This document shows, in pieces, positions 10,251 to 23,920 of a stretch of DNA of 64,000 nt. The stretch is from assembly GCA_904063045.1 (NCBI GenBank), contig CAJFCJ010000027.1, positions 64,501 through 128,500 on the forward strand, in the 5' to 3' direction. Source of the stretch: Dimorphilus gyrociliatus. Taxonomy: Eukaryota; Annelida; Polychaeta; Dinophilidae. The position numbers and the translations under genes were made by a program. The notes below the pieces were generated by a model. It did no database searches, was not told the origin of the DNA, and saw only the letters and a program-made list of their open reading frames with translations. Every line of letters begins with the position of its first letter. Position 1 is the stretch's first letter.

Positions 10251-13067
10251 ATGGACAAAGATATTTCAGGTGAGTTGTTTGTTATTTTATATTATTAGTA
10301 TTGAATTAATTATATAGGTAACGACTATTGCAACTATTGCATTGTTAATATATTTATCGATAAGATTTATAAATCGATTCAAATAGAAAAGCAAACGATC
10401 GATAATTGTGTTTCTTCTATCTCTCTTCCAATTAAAACTGAAATATAGAAAAGAAGATTCCAAAGTTAATTTGCTCTTTTAGACTTCTCTTGGCAATTAT
10501 CGCCTTTATGGGCTTTGTTAACATTTATTCGCAAAGAACCGGAATTAGCGTTGCTGTAGTTTGTTTTGTCAATCATACTGGCGTTCGTGAAAAATATGAA
10601 AAAGAAATAAATTCATCGAAATCGGAATCGGAATCGGAATGCCACCACTCAACAACTGCCAATGTTTCAAAGCCGGTAAGGAGTATTTTCAATTATAATT
10701 TAACAATTGTTCAATTCCCCTTAAAAGTCCATTGGTAGAATACTAGAGAAAAGAAGAGGGTAATTCGCTTGAAAAGAAGGATCCTATTCCGTACGGCTTA
10801 ACCCGGTTAGGTTGTACCGAATATATCCTTAAAGAAAATAGATATTTTTTACGAGGCTAATGAAAAAAATACCATCCAAACTAGAAAATAGGGAATAGTT
10901 AACTATTAAAATATTCATCTACGTTCTTCTCTCTATCTCTCTATGTTTGCCTTTGTTTGAACGCATCTTCTCTAATTGAATGCTATAACTCTTTATCAAT
11001 GCCAGTTTCCCCGTTCAAAAAATCAACATTCTCAAGGTTATTGTTTTTATTGTAGGAAGGAGAGTACATCTATAGTAAGAGTGAACAAGGCCACATACTC
11101 TCTGGATTCTTCTATGGATATATCATCTCCCAAATACCTGGAGGACGAATGGCTGAAATATTCGGTGGAAAGAGGATCTTTGCTCTTTTTACTGCTATTG
11201 GGACAATTGGCACTCTATTAACACCATTAGGGGTTCATCTAGGTTTCGTTCCCGTTTTAATTAGTAGAATTCTTGTTGGATTTGGATCGGTATGTTGAAA
11301 ATCTCTTTGCTTCGCCTTCCCCAATCATCATTGTCGATCACCATCATTACCAGCGTTACGGTTACACATTCTTTTCCTCGTGCCCTTATCATGCATAGAA
11401 TAGATAATAATCTATTATTTATCTTCTTTTACCGTTATCTCTTGATATCCTCTTTGTTATATCTTCTATAGGGAGCGGTGTTTCCAATAATGCACGCAAT
11501 TTGGGGTCAATGGGCTCCACCGATGGAGAGGTCAAAACTAGTGTCAATTTCCTACGCCGGTCAGTAAACGTTATAGTTGAAGGTTGAATTTCACAAATAG
11601 CCATATAAAATGTAAATTTAGGGGCAATGATGGGCAGTGTCCTCTCCTTGGCAACATCCGGAGCTCTGTGCGAACACGGATTTGCTGGCGGTTGGCCATC
11701 CATCTTTTATATAACAGGTAATCACCTATTGGGTAATGGAACTATTAAATAAACAAGTCAATCGATCAGTTACCAACATATCATAATATATATCCCGATT
11801 TTTAATCTATTAAAGGTATAACATCGGCGCTATGGCTCATTTTATGGATAGTATTCGTTAGCGATAGCCCATCCAATCACAGGTTCATAGGAAAAGAAGA
11901 GCAATCTTACATAATAGATTCGTTAAAAGGTCAGGTATCGGATAAATCTAAAAAGGTTAGGAATAGATAGAATGTCAAATTAACGAAAAATCAAAGTATA
12001 GCTAGGAAAAAAGGATAGAGATAAAATTGAATAAAACATTGAATAATGATTTGTTCTTTGATAGAGCGTCACTCCTTGGACAAAGTTTATTCGATCACCG
12101 GCAGTACTTTCGATTTGTTTCGCAAACTTTACATCCGATTGGGGTTTATATACCTTTCTAACTGTTCTACCAACATTCTTAAACGATGTCCTCAAGTTCG
12201 ATCTGGGATCTGTAAGTTTCTGTTCTTTAAAACACTATTCGTACAATCTCTTTTTCGCATTGTACTCTTCACCTGCCAACAGAACGGCTTGTTTTCGGCT
12301 CTTCCCTGGGTCGGCTTATGGGCAAATATGAATATATCACCTATTATTGCCGACTATTTGATATCGTCCAATAAATTATCGGTTGGGTTAACTAGAAAAT
12401 TAATGACCTCAATAGGTTTGATAAAATACATGATAATCCAAATCTATTACATCAGATAGATTAATTACAATAAGACGTTAAATGAAAACTATAAATTGTT
12501 TGCTAGGAGCGTTCGGAGCTGCCATCTGCCTGATCGGAATACCGTTTACCGATTGTAGCTCTTATAAGATAACGATAGCCTTATTGGTAGCTGGAGTGAC
12601 TCTAAGCGGTTGCCAGTATTCTGGATTTTTAGTTAATCATATGGATATTGCTCCGAAATATGCTGGAACCCTATTCGGCATTTCAAATATGATAGGTGCT
12701 ATAGCGGGAGTATCTCCCAGCGTTGTTGGACTTATAAGAACCAACGTTGCGGTAATTACTCACTTTCTAATAATTGCGTATATTCGTAAAATTCTCCCAT
12801 TCCCTTTCCCTTTTTTCTTTCGTTATACTGTACTTTTCTACTCTCTACCAGAGCGTTAGTTCTCAATGGATGATAGTCTTCTTTCTATCGGCCGCTCTCC
12901 TCAGCTCAGGAGCTATCGTTTTCATTATATTTGGGTCAGGTGACCTCCAACCGTGGGCTAAAGAGGAGGAAGACACGGAAGAGGGTCAGGAAATGATTAA
13001 TGTTCCAGAAAACGGAAGATATCCAGCAGAGGGAGATATTGGTACTTCTCCACAAGCTGCTTCATAG
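10251..13067 (+). CDS. SLC17 family anion transporter (sialin-like), ten exons
   Basis: Exons: 10251-10269, 10449-10675, 11056-11289, 11472-11559, 11622-11717, 11816-11955, 12065-12211, 12283-12415, 12507-12751, 12852-13067. All introns are GT-AG and in phase, giving 514 residues, the usual SLC17 length. These major-facilitator proteins move organic anions (sialic acid, glutamate, urate, phosphate) across lysosomal, vesicular or plasma membranes, often coupled to H+ or Na+. Visible family features are: TM1 with [14 protein letters not shown], including the conserved Arg; a glycosylatable loop (NHT, NSS, NVS) of about 50 residues; [15 protein letters not shown] in TM2; the TM4 signature [22 protein letters not shown]7 [15 protein letters not shown]; and [18 protein letters not shown] in TM10. 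The acidic tail starts near [10 protein letters not shown]. The 19-base first exon (MDKDIS) fits by phase and gives a normal N-terminus. Sialin-like is the closest description, but substrate cannot be told from sequence. Confidence 0.94.
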
Positions 13068-15171
13068 GTGCATTCTCTATCCCTTTCCTTCAGACGTTTG
13101 TAGCAAGAGAGTAACGATGACTTTGCAAAATGAGTTTTTCGTACATCGTCATTGATTATAAAGTACTTTTATAACAGTTTATTTAGCCTATTTGAAAAGA
13201 AATCATAAAATGTACTGTATATATATATTAGTACTAAATGTATATATGCAGTTTATATACAGTCTACAGTATATAATTATATATATATATATATATACTG
13301 TATATACTGTATATGTCGTCTTTTATTGTTCTTTTAACAAGCACAAATAGAAACTGTAGAATAAATGAGTAAAAAAAAATTCACTCTTTTCTTCTAATAT
13401 TCTTCCCTTCTGCTAAGAAAGAGAAGGTCGACGAGTAGAAAATGGTAATGAAAGCAATTATACAGACTTTTTTTTCTCTTCGCTAAAAGCAGATAAAATG
13501 AAATAACGAAGAAAGACGATTATGAGGCGTAAATCCGTGAAATTTTCTCTCTTCCATGCGCATAGTTCGTAACAAACTTTTACAAACTGTTTCTCTTAAT
13601 CACTACGCGTTTAGGATTGTCAAGAGAGAGAGAGAGAGAGGGGGGGGGAGAAAAACGAGAAAAGGAGGATAAAGAAGAAGAAGAAGAAGAAGAAGAAGGG
13701 TGTAACGAAAAGCGGACAGGGTTACGACATAAAGAAGAAAAACGACGGAAAAATTGGATGATTTTAATTGATTATCTTTCTATTGAAGCGCTAAAGCTTT
13801 GCCGACTAAGGTCTTGGTCTATTGGCTAAAACCCCTTATACATTTTTATTAATTTTTTATTAATATGAAAAGAGAATAGCCTAAAAAAGCGGAATGATGC
13901 CGAGCGATTAAAGAAATGAATAGAACGGATAGAAAAGATAGAAAGAGAAAAGCAAAGAGTGCAAAAGTTTTAGAAACCTTTAATGATGTGTCTTTTATTG
14001 GGTTTAATTTAAAATTTTCCCCTAGAAATAAGAAAACCAACACTTTAAACTCGTTCTTTATTTTGAATAAACAACCTTAGAAAGAATACCCTCCTTGTTC
14101 ACTCTCCCATATTCCTATACACTGAACACACAAGTGAGATATAAGAGTAGGGGAAAAGAGCGAAAACAAACAACGACTAAGTGGAATAACGGGAATTGAA
14201 CGAAAATTATATGGAGATGATTCACTTTAATAATCAAATTAACTGTTGGATTATTGCATTGTATATAGAGAGAAGAAATTAAGGAGGTATATAATTTATA
14301 TAAGAGGGAAGAGATGAAAATGAAGATTGAAGGGAAAGAGAAGAAAAGTAAATTTTGTATTGAATCGGTAGAGATGCATTTAATTTAAAGTAATTTACTA
14401 CAAAAACATATTTGAAAGCTTATCGTGTGAGTTTTTTTTTATTTTCTTTTGTTTTTTGGTGTTGGATGTGAACAAATATAGAATAAAGAAAAGTATTTAA
14501 AGGTGGGAAAAACTTATAAAGCTCTCTCTCTCTCTCTCTCTCTCTCTGCTCTCTTCTCTTCTCTTTCCTTTTCTGTCCTTATACGTTCAAAAACTTGTTG
14601 TATGCTTTGTAAACAGAAGGGCCGAGGTGTCTACATTGTGCTGGTTTGTATAGAACCAATATAAAATATAACTCTACCAACGATTCTCTACTTTGCACAG
14701 TATATAGATATATATATTAATATACAATATATAATACATACAGTATATATATATAGCTATTTTTTATGAATATTACTATATTCTATAATAGTGCAGTGTA
14801 TAACTAGAAGTATTAAATCATATCATATATATACAGCATGATTTCCTAGTGATATGTATATATTTAATTGAAATCATTAAACCTACTACTCTTCCTCATC
14901 ATTTTTCTTCTTCTTCTCCTCCTCCTCCTCCTTCTTCTTCCTCGGCTGCTACTACTCCTAATACTGCTAATACGACTACGACAATGACTACCAATTTTTT
15001 CCGCTATTACTACTACTGCTAGTACTAATGCTACCTACTTGTGGGGTTGTCGGTTAAGACTGGTCTTGATATTTATATCTATTTTATATATATGCTTTAT
15101 ATAAATCCTATATAGGCTTAAAATTAATCCGTTTGAGAAGTTTAAAGAATCGCTTCTGTTCTATTAGAATT
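13068..15171. other. Intergenic region, SLC17 to SLC16 gene
   Basis: Very repeat-rich: TA blocks with TATACTGTATA words (13210-13315), (GA)n(GAA)n at 13622-13698, (TC)n at 14521-14548, more TA DNA at 14700-14870, and (CTT)n/(CCT)n at 14896-14945. No gene is visible. Confidence 0.5.
13360..13365 (+). terminator. Possible poly(A) signal of the SLC17 gene
   Basis: AATAAA about 290 bases downstream of the TAG stop, just after a TA-rich block. Confidence 0.4.
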
Positions 15172-15647
15172 ATGAAATCGAATGCTAATTATAAGGATAG
15201 AGGCTACGCTTGGATTATCGCCCTGAGTAAGTTTCCCTCTGGAGTTTGTTCTATTGGACTGACAATGAACTAAAGGTTCTTTTTACGAATTTCAGATGCC
15301 GTCTGTATTACCTTTCTTTCATTGGGTTCCGCTAGATCGTTTGGAGTAATCATAAGAGAGATAATCTATACGTATGGAGAACTTGGAGTTGGTGCATCTT
15401 GGATTATGGCTGTAAATGGTTTCTTTGCCATGGCTAGTGGAATTATTTCGAGCTGTTTGAGTTCGAAATTTGGTAATAGGCCAATTATCATGGTGGCGGG
15501 GATTTTAAGTAGCTCGGGCTATTTATTGAGCGCTTACCTTGCGATATATAATGTTAAATTGCTGTTCATTACGTATGGATTTTTAACCGGTGGGTATGGA
15601 TGTAAACATGTTCAGTATATCTATTAGTATACATACATATCTATCTA

Positions 15648-15687
<40 letters not shown>

Positions 15688-17015
15688 CGATTACATACAT
15701 ACATACATACATACATACTTACTAATAACATAATACCGCTAAAAGAGCGCGTACAGCTGCCGATTACGCAACGCGATCCAACCGAATCCATCTGACCACT
15801 TTTCGTTTATTTATAGGTTTGGGCTTTGGTATGAGCTATACTATGACTATAATCACCCTAAACTCCTACTTTACCAAGTATAAGAGTTTGGCTAACGGAT
15901 TAGCGGTTGCCGGTACAGGATGCGGCAGCCTTATTTTTCCTTTATTATATGACAAATTACTGGCCAACTTTGGCCTCTATACGACACTTATCTGTATAGC
16001 ATCAATAAGCCTTCAGATTACCGTCTTTGGGGCTTTTCTCCGTCCCTTTTCCTACTTTAGTGGGTCAGGGTTAAAAATGAAAAAGACAACCACCCAAACT
16101 GACCATCAACAGGACGAAAGCGATAGCGAAGTTTCGGTTACTCTTTTTAGAATAGTTTCCAAGAGCGAATCCGAAAACGTTGTAGACGTCGACAAGAATT
16201 GCAAAGGCGACGGCAACAACGACGGCCAAGAGGCGGTACTGGGGGAGAGAGGAAAGTCGAAAAGTTTGAATTGCTTGTCGAAGAATAATAGGGGAATGGA
16301 AAATTTCATTTTAGATGGAATTGGCGTTAAGAAAGTTGTCTCTCAGAGCGCGTCCATCCGTAGAAAAATGAGTTCGGTAGAGGCAATTTCCTACGCCTAT
16401 AAGGCAGACGAAGAAGGAGAAAAAGAGCCCGGAGGTGGAAAGAATTCTTCCACTGCCGGCAAACAGTTGTTTGATGGGAAATTATTGAAAAATTTTAATT
16501 TTCTCATTCTACTCTTGGCAATGTCAATGTCGAATGCGGGAAACGCCGCATATTACGTCCTTTTACCCTCTCACGCAAAGGATTTAAGATTTAGCGAATT
16601 TCAAGGCGCTTTACTAGTTTCAGTCGCCTCTTTAGCTGATCTTTTGGGCCGTTTGATATTTGGATTTCTAGGAGATTTTCATTGGTTTAAACTACATACA
16701 GTATTTTTTACATCAATTCTATGCGGAGGTTTAATATCTTGTTTTCTAATGCCATTTTTAACGAATTTATGGTCAATTCTGAGTTCAACTGCTCTTTACG
16801 CCTTCTTCTCCGGTTGTTTTTTGGCTTTTATACCTGTAATTTTGATAGAAGAACTGACTTTACCTAAATTTCCTACCGCCTTTCCAATGGTCTTATTCGG
16901 TCAAGGAGTTATGTTGTTGTTGTATTTTCCATTTATAGGTAATTGGATTCATTCTTTTCTTGACTTTTTTTCCTTTTTAATAAGGCCTATAGAATATATT
17001 CTTTTTTTTCCCTCG

Positions 17016-17046
<31 letters not shown>

Positions 17047-17199
17047 ATCACGCTCGCAGGTTTTCTACGCGATTTCACTGGAAAATGGGTGGCCTCGTTC
17101 GTATCGTCGGGTATCTTACAAATCTTATCTTCAGCCCTGATTGGCGGTTGGGCGATGAAGAAGAGGACTAAAAATTCTCAAAGGCAAACAAACGACTAA
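15172..17199 (+). CDS. SLC16-type monocarboxylate transporter-like protein, four exons
   Basis: Exons are 15172-15226, 15296-15589, 15817-16938 and 17060-17199, all GT-AG, giving 536 residues. SLC16 proteins are 12-helix plasma-membrane facilitators, classically carrying lactate or pyruvate with H+. Diagnostic sequence: DRGYAWI before TM1 (the SLC16 D-x-G-[YFW]-x-W motif), RSFGV in TM1, and SYFTKYKSLANGLAVAGTG at TM5, the second family signature. DLLGRLIFGFLGD in TM8 holds the conserved Asp/Arg pair, and GFLRDFTGKWVASF is in the TM11 region. The loop between TM6 and TM7 is long and hydrophilic (about 125 residues, roughly 200-325), with acidic and Ser-rich parts. The frame of exon 3 stays open through intron 3 to 17171, which gives a false C-terminus; the spliced version restores the conserved helices. 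The substrate is unknown, and many invertebrate SLC16 members are orphan transporters. Confidence 0.94.
15639..15718. repeat. (TATC)n(TA)n(CATA)n compound microsatellite
   Basis: It sits inside SLC16 intron 2 (15590-15816): a few CTAT units, about 20 TA units, then CATA units. Confidence 0.9.
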
Positions 17200-17206
17200 G
17201 ATTGTT

Positions 17207-17212
17207 AATAAA
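17207..17212 (+). terminator. Poly(A) signal of the SLC16 gene
   Basis: AATAAA begins only 7 bases after the TAA stop at 17197-17199, implying a very short 3' UTR. Confidence 0.5.
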
Positions 17213-18494
17213 GATAGTAAAAGTATAGGATGAAAAACCTATTCATTTGTATATAGAATATTTGTTTGTTTGTAATTGTTTTCGGAGGTTGACCCGCTTC
17301 GTTTTCGCCATTCGTCGTTAGAGACTTGAATTAAACTTTCCTTGTATTCTATTTTCCTTTAACTGATTTATATATCGTTTATAATCTTAGATGGATAGAT
17401 GGATCGATAGATAGATAGATAGCAAAGTAAGTAATAGTAAGAATATATGAATATATGAATATATACAGTATATATTGTATACGAAAATATATACAATAGG
17501 CTTTAAACAGTAAAATCGATAGAAATTCACATTTAAAAATAGTTTCATATTAATGATATTAATAACAAAAGTAATTATAAATTATATAATAATAGTAATA
17601 AAAGAGAAAAGAAAAACATAAGACAATACCGTAGAAACTGTACTTTTTCAAATAGAAAACAAGCTCATTTTCATCATTATTAATAATAGACAGTAGACGG
17701 GCATTTTTGTTTTTATAAAGAAAAAAAAAGCCAACTATAGCACCACGACTGCAAAAAAAAATAATAAAAAGAAGAAAATTAATCCTATTCACTAAAACAT
17801 GTACAGGACATGTATTTGTATATACTCTATATAGTATATGTTGAAATGTTTATTCATACAAGTATAAGTTTACTAGTAAAATAAGAGTTTAATGATTTAA
17901 AAGTGAATAATAAAAGAATTAAATGAATCAAGATTTCCTTCTTTTTCCTTCTTTTATTTTAACAAAAGAAAGCAGGAGAAGGATAAAACTTTCTCTATAC
18001 TTTTCCCCATCCCTCTCTCTCTCTCTCATTCACTCATTTTTACATAGGATTTTTATTTGTTTTTCTTCATTATTACTGAAATGACTGCATTTCGAACATC
18101 ACATTATGCTTTATTTTTTCCTTTATCCTTTTTTTTAACATTAAAAACATTTGACGAAAGAAAGAGAAAGAGAAAAACAAAAAAAAAATTACAATTGCTT
18201 ATTAAATGATTGATTTTCTTCTTTTTCTTTCTCTTTTTTCTCTTCTTCCATTTCTTCTTCTTCTTCTTCTTCTTCTGCTTATTCTTATCTAACAACTATA
18301 AACAACACAATTGTCAATAATAAAACGTTCACTTGATATTGCAGTTTACTCGAGCTACTACCGAATGCTCGGTTAGATTGTACTATTACAGAATTTTCAC
18401 TTCTTGCAATTGTTTCATTTATTGTAGAGTTTGGTCGATGTTTTTGATGACTTCTATTATTATTCTTATTCTTTTTTCGCTTTCTATTTTTTCT

Positions 18495-18500
18495 TTTATT
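18495..18500 (-). terminator. Poly(A) signal of the anosmin gene
   Basis: TTTATT on the + strand reads AATAAA on the - strand, about 48 bases past the predicted anosmin stop. Confidence 0.45.
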
Positions 18501-18547
18501 TAGATAGAAATCTAATGGGAAAAAAAAGAGAAAAAAATAAGTTAATC

Positions 18548-21500
18548 TCATCTATCATCTTCCTCTTCATTTTTCCCTGTTACTGCTATTTTATTGCGAT
18601 TGCTACTACTGTTACTTACCCGATGATCCAAAGCCCAAATTTGGAGTTTTCTGCTGCCGAACTACTGGCCTACTAAACACCAATCGACCGTCTAGTTTAA
18701 ATATTGATTCGACAGATACTCTGTAGTTTGTCTTTTGTCTAACGCTATTCTCTATTGTAACAGTATTTAGCCCATTCTTCTAAAAAATGGTAGAAAGTGG
18801 AAAAAACGATATTAGACAACGTAAGTAGGACTACTAGTAGTAGATCGGCTTCCGTGAGTAGTACTTACCGCTTTAACAACTCGATATTCGGCCGAACTCT
18901 TCTCCTCTTCGTCATTTTTTGATACGGGATTCCAACTAACCCTATATTTATACGGATTAAGGTTTTTGTTGGACGGAGGTTTCCATTGAATTTTTAATAT
19001 AATCGTCTTTTGTTTTCTATTCCTCAACTTGACAACGTTAGATATACGCAAGTCCTCCGGGACGGCTTTCTCAGTCTTGGACGAATTGTCTGTTGATCGA
19101 TTGTCATATTAGAAAAATTAAGACTAGACCCTAAAACTCATCCAGAATACATAGATAAATTCAGAGTTTCATAGTGTAAACGCTCTAAAATTAAACTTAC
19201 TGTCGGAACAGGCGTCTGGCGAATCTTTTAGGAGATAGACCATTTTCACATCCATGCATGATCCCGTACTAAATTCGTAATTGGCCGGAAGAGAATAAAA
19301 AGTAGATTTTTTAGACTTTGTTTCGTAAGAAACTTCAACGTTGATATTGCATTGAAAAGGTAAATTTTTGAACACGTGATAATTTTTCTATAAGAATAAA
19401 TGAGAAAAGATAAGAAACTTGTACAATTGGAAAGAAAACAGACAGCGAGGGAGAGAGAGAGAAAGGAATAGGAAAGAGAATGTATCTTTCTATCTTTTTT
19501 CTCGTTTCTTTCATGTGCGCTTCTCTCTCTCTCTCTCTCTCTCGCTCTGTTTTCGTTCAATAGAATATCATCTTACTTTTCTTAGAACGTGGCCAGAGAT
19601 TTTTGTGGTTGCAGTTTTCAAACATCCTTTAAAAGTCCATTTTACTTTGTAGGCTTTCAACTTGCGCCTAGTTTTTGGCGCTTCCCAAGTTATATTAAAT
19701 ATTAAACCATCCTTCTTATCGTATAAAGGTCGACTATGGGTTAAGCCGGTAACTTTTGGCAGATTGTTTCTTCTATCTGTAAACAAGAAAACTATTAGAT
19801 AATCAGTATTTATTCACCTTTTTACCCAAATATTTTAAATTGTATAGTTCACCTTTATGCCGAAATGAACCCAATGAAGTTTGGGGAAGATCAACGACAA
19901 TGGTATTAGGTTTAGATTCCAATGAACTGTGACCATATTTTGCGATGGCAGACACCTAAAGGAAGATGAGAAAAAAGAGTAAGATGCATTGCGAGTAACA
20001 GATATATGCACTAGACGGATATATTGAGTAACGGTTAAGATGAAGGCTAAGACTGATAAATAAGGCATTAAAAAGGAAAAAGAGAGGAAAGAGATGGGAT
20101 GAGAGCGGGCGAGGGGGGAGTACTTGTTAATAGGGGAAATGACGATTTGTAGATAGAGAATTCATTAGTTTGTCACCGTCTATGAATAGTTATTTACCGA
20201 TATTTCAAAAGAGCCTGCTGATAAATTTTTCAATGTATACTTTTGCTCTTTATCCTCGTTGTGGCTAACTCTTGCTTCGTGCCGTCTCTTTCTCCTCCTT
20301 CTTTCGGAGGTAGGCGATTTCAAGCCGGCGTCGTCCATCATCCAATCTCTCTGTCTATTCTTTCGACGTTTCTTCATCTTTTGATATTTGATTTTATAGC
20401 TGTCAATTGGTAGATCACTATCAATCGGCTCTTTCCATTTCAGAACGATTGTATTCTTTCCATCCTCGGTGAGCTTTCCAACCATTTCTAAATCTTTGAC
20501 GCTTCCCGGAGAGGATGGTTCCCTGATTAGTCGAACGGCTTGGCCTTCTTTTGCATAACTGGCCTCGCTAGCACCATCTTCGCTAACAGCTTTAACGTAG
20601 AATTTATAGAAACGGCCCGGCTTGGCCGGAAAGGATATTTGCTGCGAATGGGTTATACTCGACGGAGCAGTCATCCAATCGGAGTAGTCATCTTTATGAA
20701 TAGGCTTATGGAGAGGAGATATAACATATCTAGAGAAAACAACGTAAGAAAGAGGCTTAGAAGTTGGACTAATAGATTTTTTCCATTTAATATATATATT
20801 ATCATTGGCAACTTCCATCTCGACACGTCTAGGAGGACTCGGACCTAAGAAATATAAAAGACCAATAAGAGTAGTTAAGCATCTATTTAATAAAAAAATA
20901 GAGAATTTACCTTTTTTATAAAAAAATTGAAACCAATTGGATTCACGAAAGCTTGATAATTTTCTGCATGATACTTTGCAAGATTCTTTTTTCTTTATCT
21001 CTCTAATTGTCTACGGAGAACAAATAATAAAAACTTGCTTTTAATCGACTGTTCATTAACGATAGACCTTTATACTGAATACTGAAACAGATAGATACTT
21101 ACAACGCACAGCTCTTCACACGTTTTTAGATTAACAAAAGGCGGACTGCAAGGTTGCAGGCACTGAAACACAAAAATAAACAAGGTAGTTTATACGTTTT
21201 GTTTCTATTAATAGTTTTAATAATTAATAATTAATAATCTAATTGCATCTGTATCTCTTCAGGTCTTTTCGCCAAAGCGTTTATTAAATACCCTAATTAA
21301 CTAGTAATAACAAGAATTGACAGTTTCGCCTCTCTGTAACTCTTTCTTTCATTCTAGACAATTAAACGCAGTAGTTCATTTCTAAATAATGCTGATATAG
21401 ATGGCACTAGTCGTCTTTTTCGCTAACGAACAACATTATTGACGCTTCTGTATTATTATTGTAATTTTCCAGTCTTTAGACGCTTGAACGGCTTACATAG

Positions 21501-23884
21501 GCGTTAGAGCGGGAGAAAAGGCGGATTTAAAAGACAATAGACCGATTAAATAGCAAATAGGGGAAGCAGAAAAGAATATGGGCATGTCGAAGAGTGGGCG
21601 GGATTGGGGGTGGAGAAAAGTTAATCACGTTATATCATATAATCACCCTATACATATTTAAAATTTTTTTTATTTACAAGATATATGGGAATAGAGAAAA
21701 ATAGATTGGCAGAGACAGGTGAATGGATAGATAGATGGATGGATGGATGGATGGATGGATGGATGGACGGATAGGTTGGTGGGTGGATGGATGGATGAAT
21801 GAAATGTTTAAAGACGAAATGAGATAAAGAAAGAATGATTAGAAAAAATGAGAGAATATGTGAGAAAGAGAAGGGAGAGTCGTTCTGAATATAAATTAAA
21901 GGATATGGAAGGGGGAAGGGGCGCGAGGGGGAACGATGAGGCTGAGGAGAGATAAAAAGGAACCTAATCGAAAAGAGATTAATTGAGAAATTGGAAAATA
22001 TGAAAGGGTTAAAAAAAGTGCCAATATTAATGCTAATACTGAAAAGAAGAAGAAGAAGAAGAGCTAGAGGAAGGAGAAGGGTAAAGGAAGATAAGAAAAT
22101 AGTCGATTGATGTAGAGGCAGTTGGACAGAGTGGGCGAGTGAAAATTATGACTATATACTCTAGCTTTTAGGGTAGCTAACAAGATTTGTCACATGTTGT
22201 CTAGCAGGCATTTGCGGGCTGAAAATTCAATAATTCCGTCCCCATGCTGAAATATGCTTAGTGCACGCGTGTTTTTGTGTATGCATCGTTTCCCTTGACA
22301 TTATTAGCCGAGTCCATTGGCGACTTTCGATTCTTGGTAATAGGAGAAAGTATTAACATTTCATAGCAAAGATAGATGGAAAACGACGGCGAAGGGTGGC
22401 AAAGGAAACGAGAATGTAATAAAGTGTTGGAAAGAAAAGTATAAAATGAGATAAATATACAATAGGAGGACAATACTAGTGACAACGATAAGCACTGCAA
22501 TAATGATGGTAATGACAATCATAATGATGGGATTACGATAAATTGCCGTTTAATTGATTTATGAGAAATTAGTAATATATTATGTAGAGGAGTTGTTAGA
22601 TTGTTCCTTTTGAAACAACGACAAAGCCCTTAATTACACATTCGGTGAATTTTGTGAGATTAGACATAGTCATAGATTCTGCACTCGATTCTACCACGCC
22701 CATAAAGCCTTTACAACTAGTCAGAGCCTTATTAATAACCTTTACGAGAAAAGCGTCTAACGACAAGGAAAGAAATTGTCGCCAAAAATCTATCGCATTC
22801 ACTACTGCAATTTTTTCCAGTTTTGCCCAAGGGCAACTTACACAATCGAAAATCAGATGGATTTTTGCACGCACCCTCAAATTCAATTTCTCCTACGAGT
22901 ACTTTTTCAATATAGTCAGTCTATTCAACTATAGAATAAAAGACAATAGAGAAGATAAACCATTTTTCCAGCTACGATCGTCATCACCGTCTCCTATTTT
23001 ATATACAGCAGTAGCGGCAGTGGCATACGTGCCATGTATTGCCATGTACCTGACGCCTTTGTAGATATTTTCAATGGTTTTTATAAGAGTCTAATTTCTA
23101 AACGATTTTTCGCATATCCGTCTTCGGTTATGATAAATTGAGTGAAAGGTCGGAAAATGTTTGGAAACTAAACCTTTCATATCGGGGTAGTCTGGCAGCG
23201 TTCGCTAGAAAAAGAACGGCTTTGGCGCTAAGCTGAAAACATGTGTATAATACGGTTTGCAGAGTCCGGCTCGTCTTTTTTCAGCCTTACCAAATGTTTA
23301 ATTTACTGTATAATGAGTACTTTTCTCCTTCATTCATTCATTCATTCATTCGTATATCCATCCATTCATTTTATTCTATCTATTAGCATAAACAGTTTAC
23401 GCTAGATAAACGCTTTACAGGTTGGATTATATCCGGCTAGGCCTACTCGATAAAAGCCTAAGCCTGTTTCGAGCACCTTGTCAAGAGAAACGTCATATTA
23501 TGTACGGTAAGCGCACTGGATAACTTTTTTTTTTTTTTTGCACTCGGAGCCGTTTTAAGGAAGAGGCGGATACGTGCAAAAGTCTACTCTGTACAGATGA
23601 AGAATGTACATAAATATAAGAATGAGAAGAGAAAAAGTTCTCTTCATTTGCTAGAGTTATCGTTTTCATAATTGTAGGGCAAAAAATGACGTTAGCAGAA
23701 GGTTAAACCTTTTCTTCAAAGTTCAAGCAGGTGCAAATAGAAATAATAGTAATAACGCCAATAACAATAATATTAATCTTTTACGGAAGAAGAGAGTTGG
23801 ATAGTTGGAAGGAAGGAAGGAGAGAAGGATGGATCGATGGTTGGATGGATGACGGTTGGATAAAATGAAATGAGTAACGATAAA

Positions 23885-23920
<36 letters not shown>

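Larger units (their letters stand above)
17200..18547. other. Convergent intergenic region, SLC16 to anosmin
   Basis: Both neighbouring genes end here. It contains GATA/GGAT repeats (17391-17421), TA-rich DNA with TATACAGTATA near 17464, and A-rich and (TTC)n stretches (18150-18275). No gene is visible. Confidence 0.5.

Noticed and set aside
15720-15800. Possible tRNA-like stretch with GCGCGT and CGATTACGCAACGCG
   Set aside because: No box A/box B pair and no cloverleaf could be drawn. No tRNA gene was seen anywhere in the window.
15819-17171. 450-codon frame taken as a complete gene
   Set aside because: It lacks the start and includes intron 3. Splicing at 16938/17060 restores conserved SLC16 sequence, so its last 77 codons are not native.
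21723-21800. Regular GGAT repeats considered as a CRISPR-like or satellite array
   Set aside because: These are 4-bp tandem units without spacers, a simple microsatellite in an animal genome.
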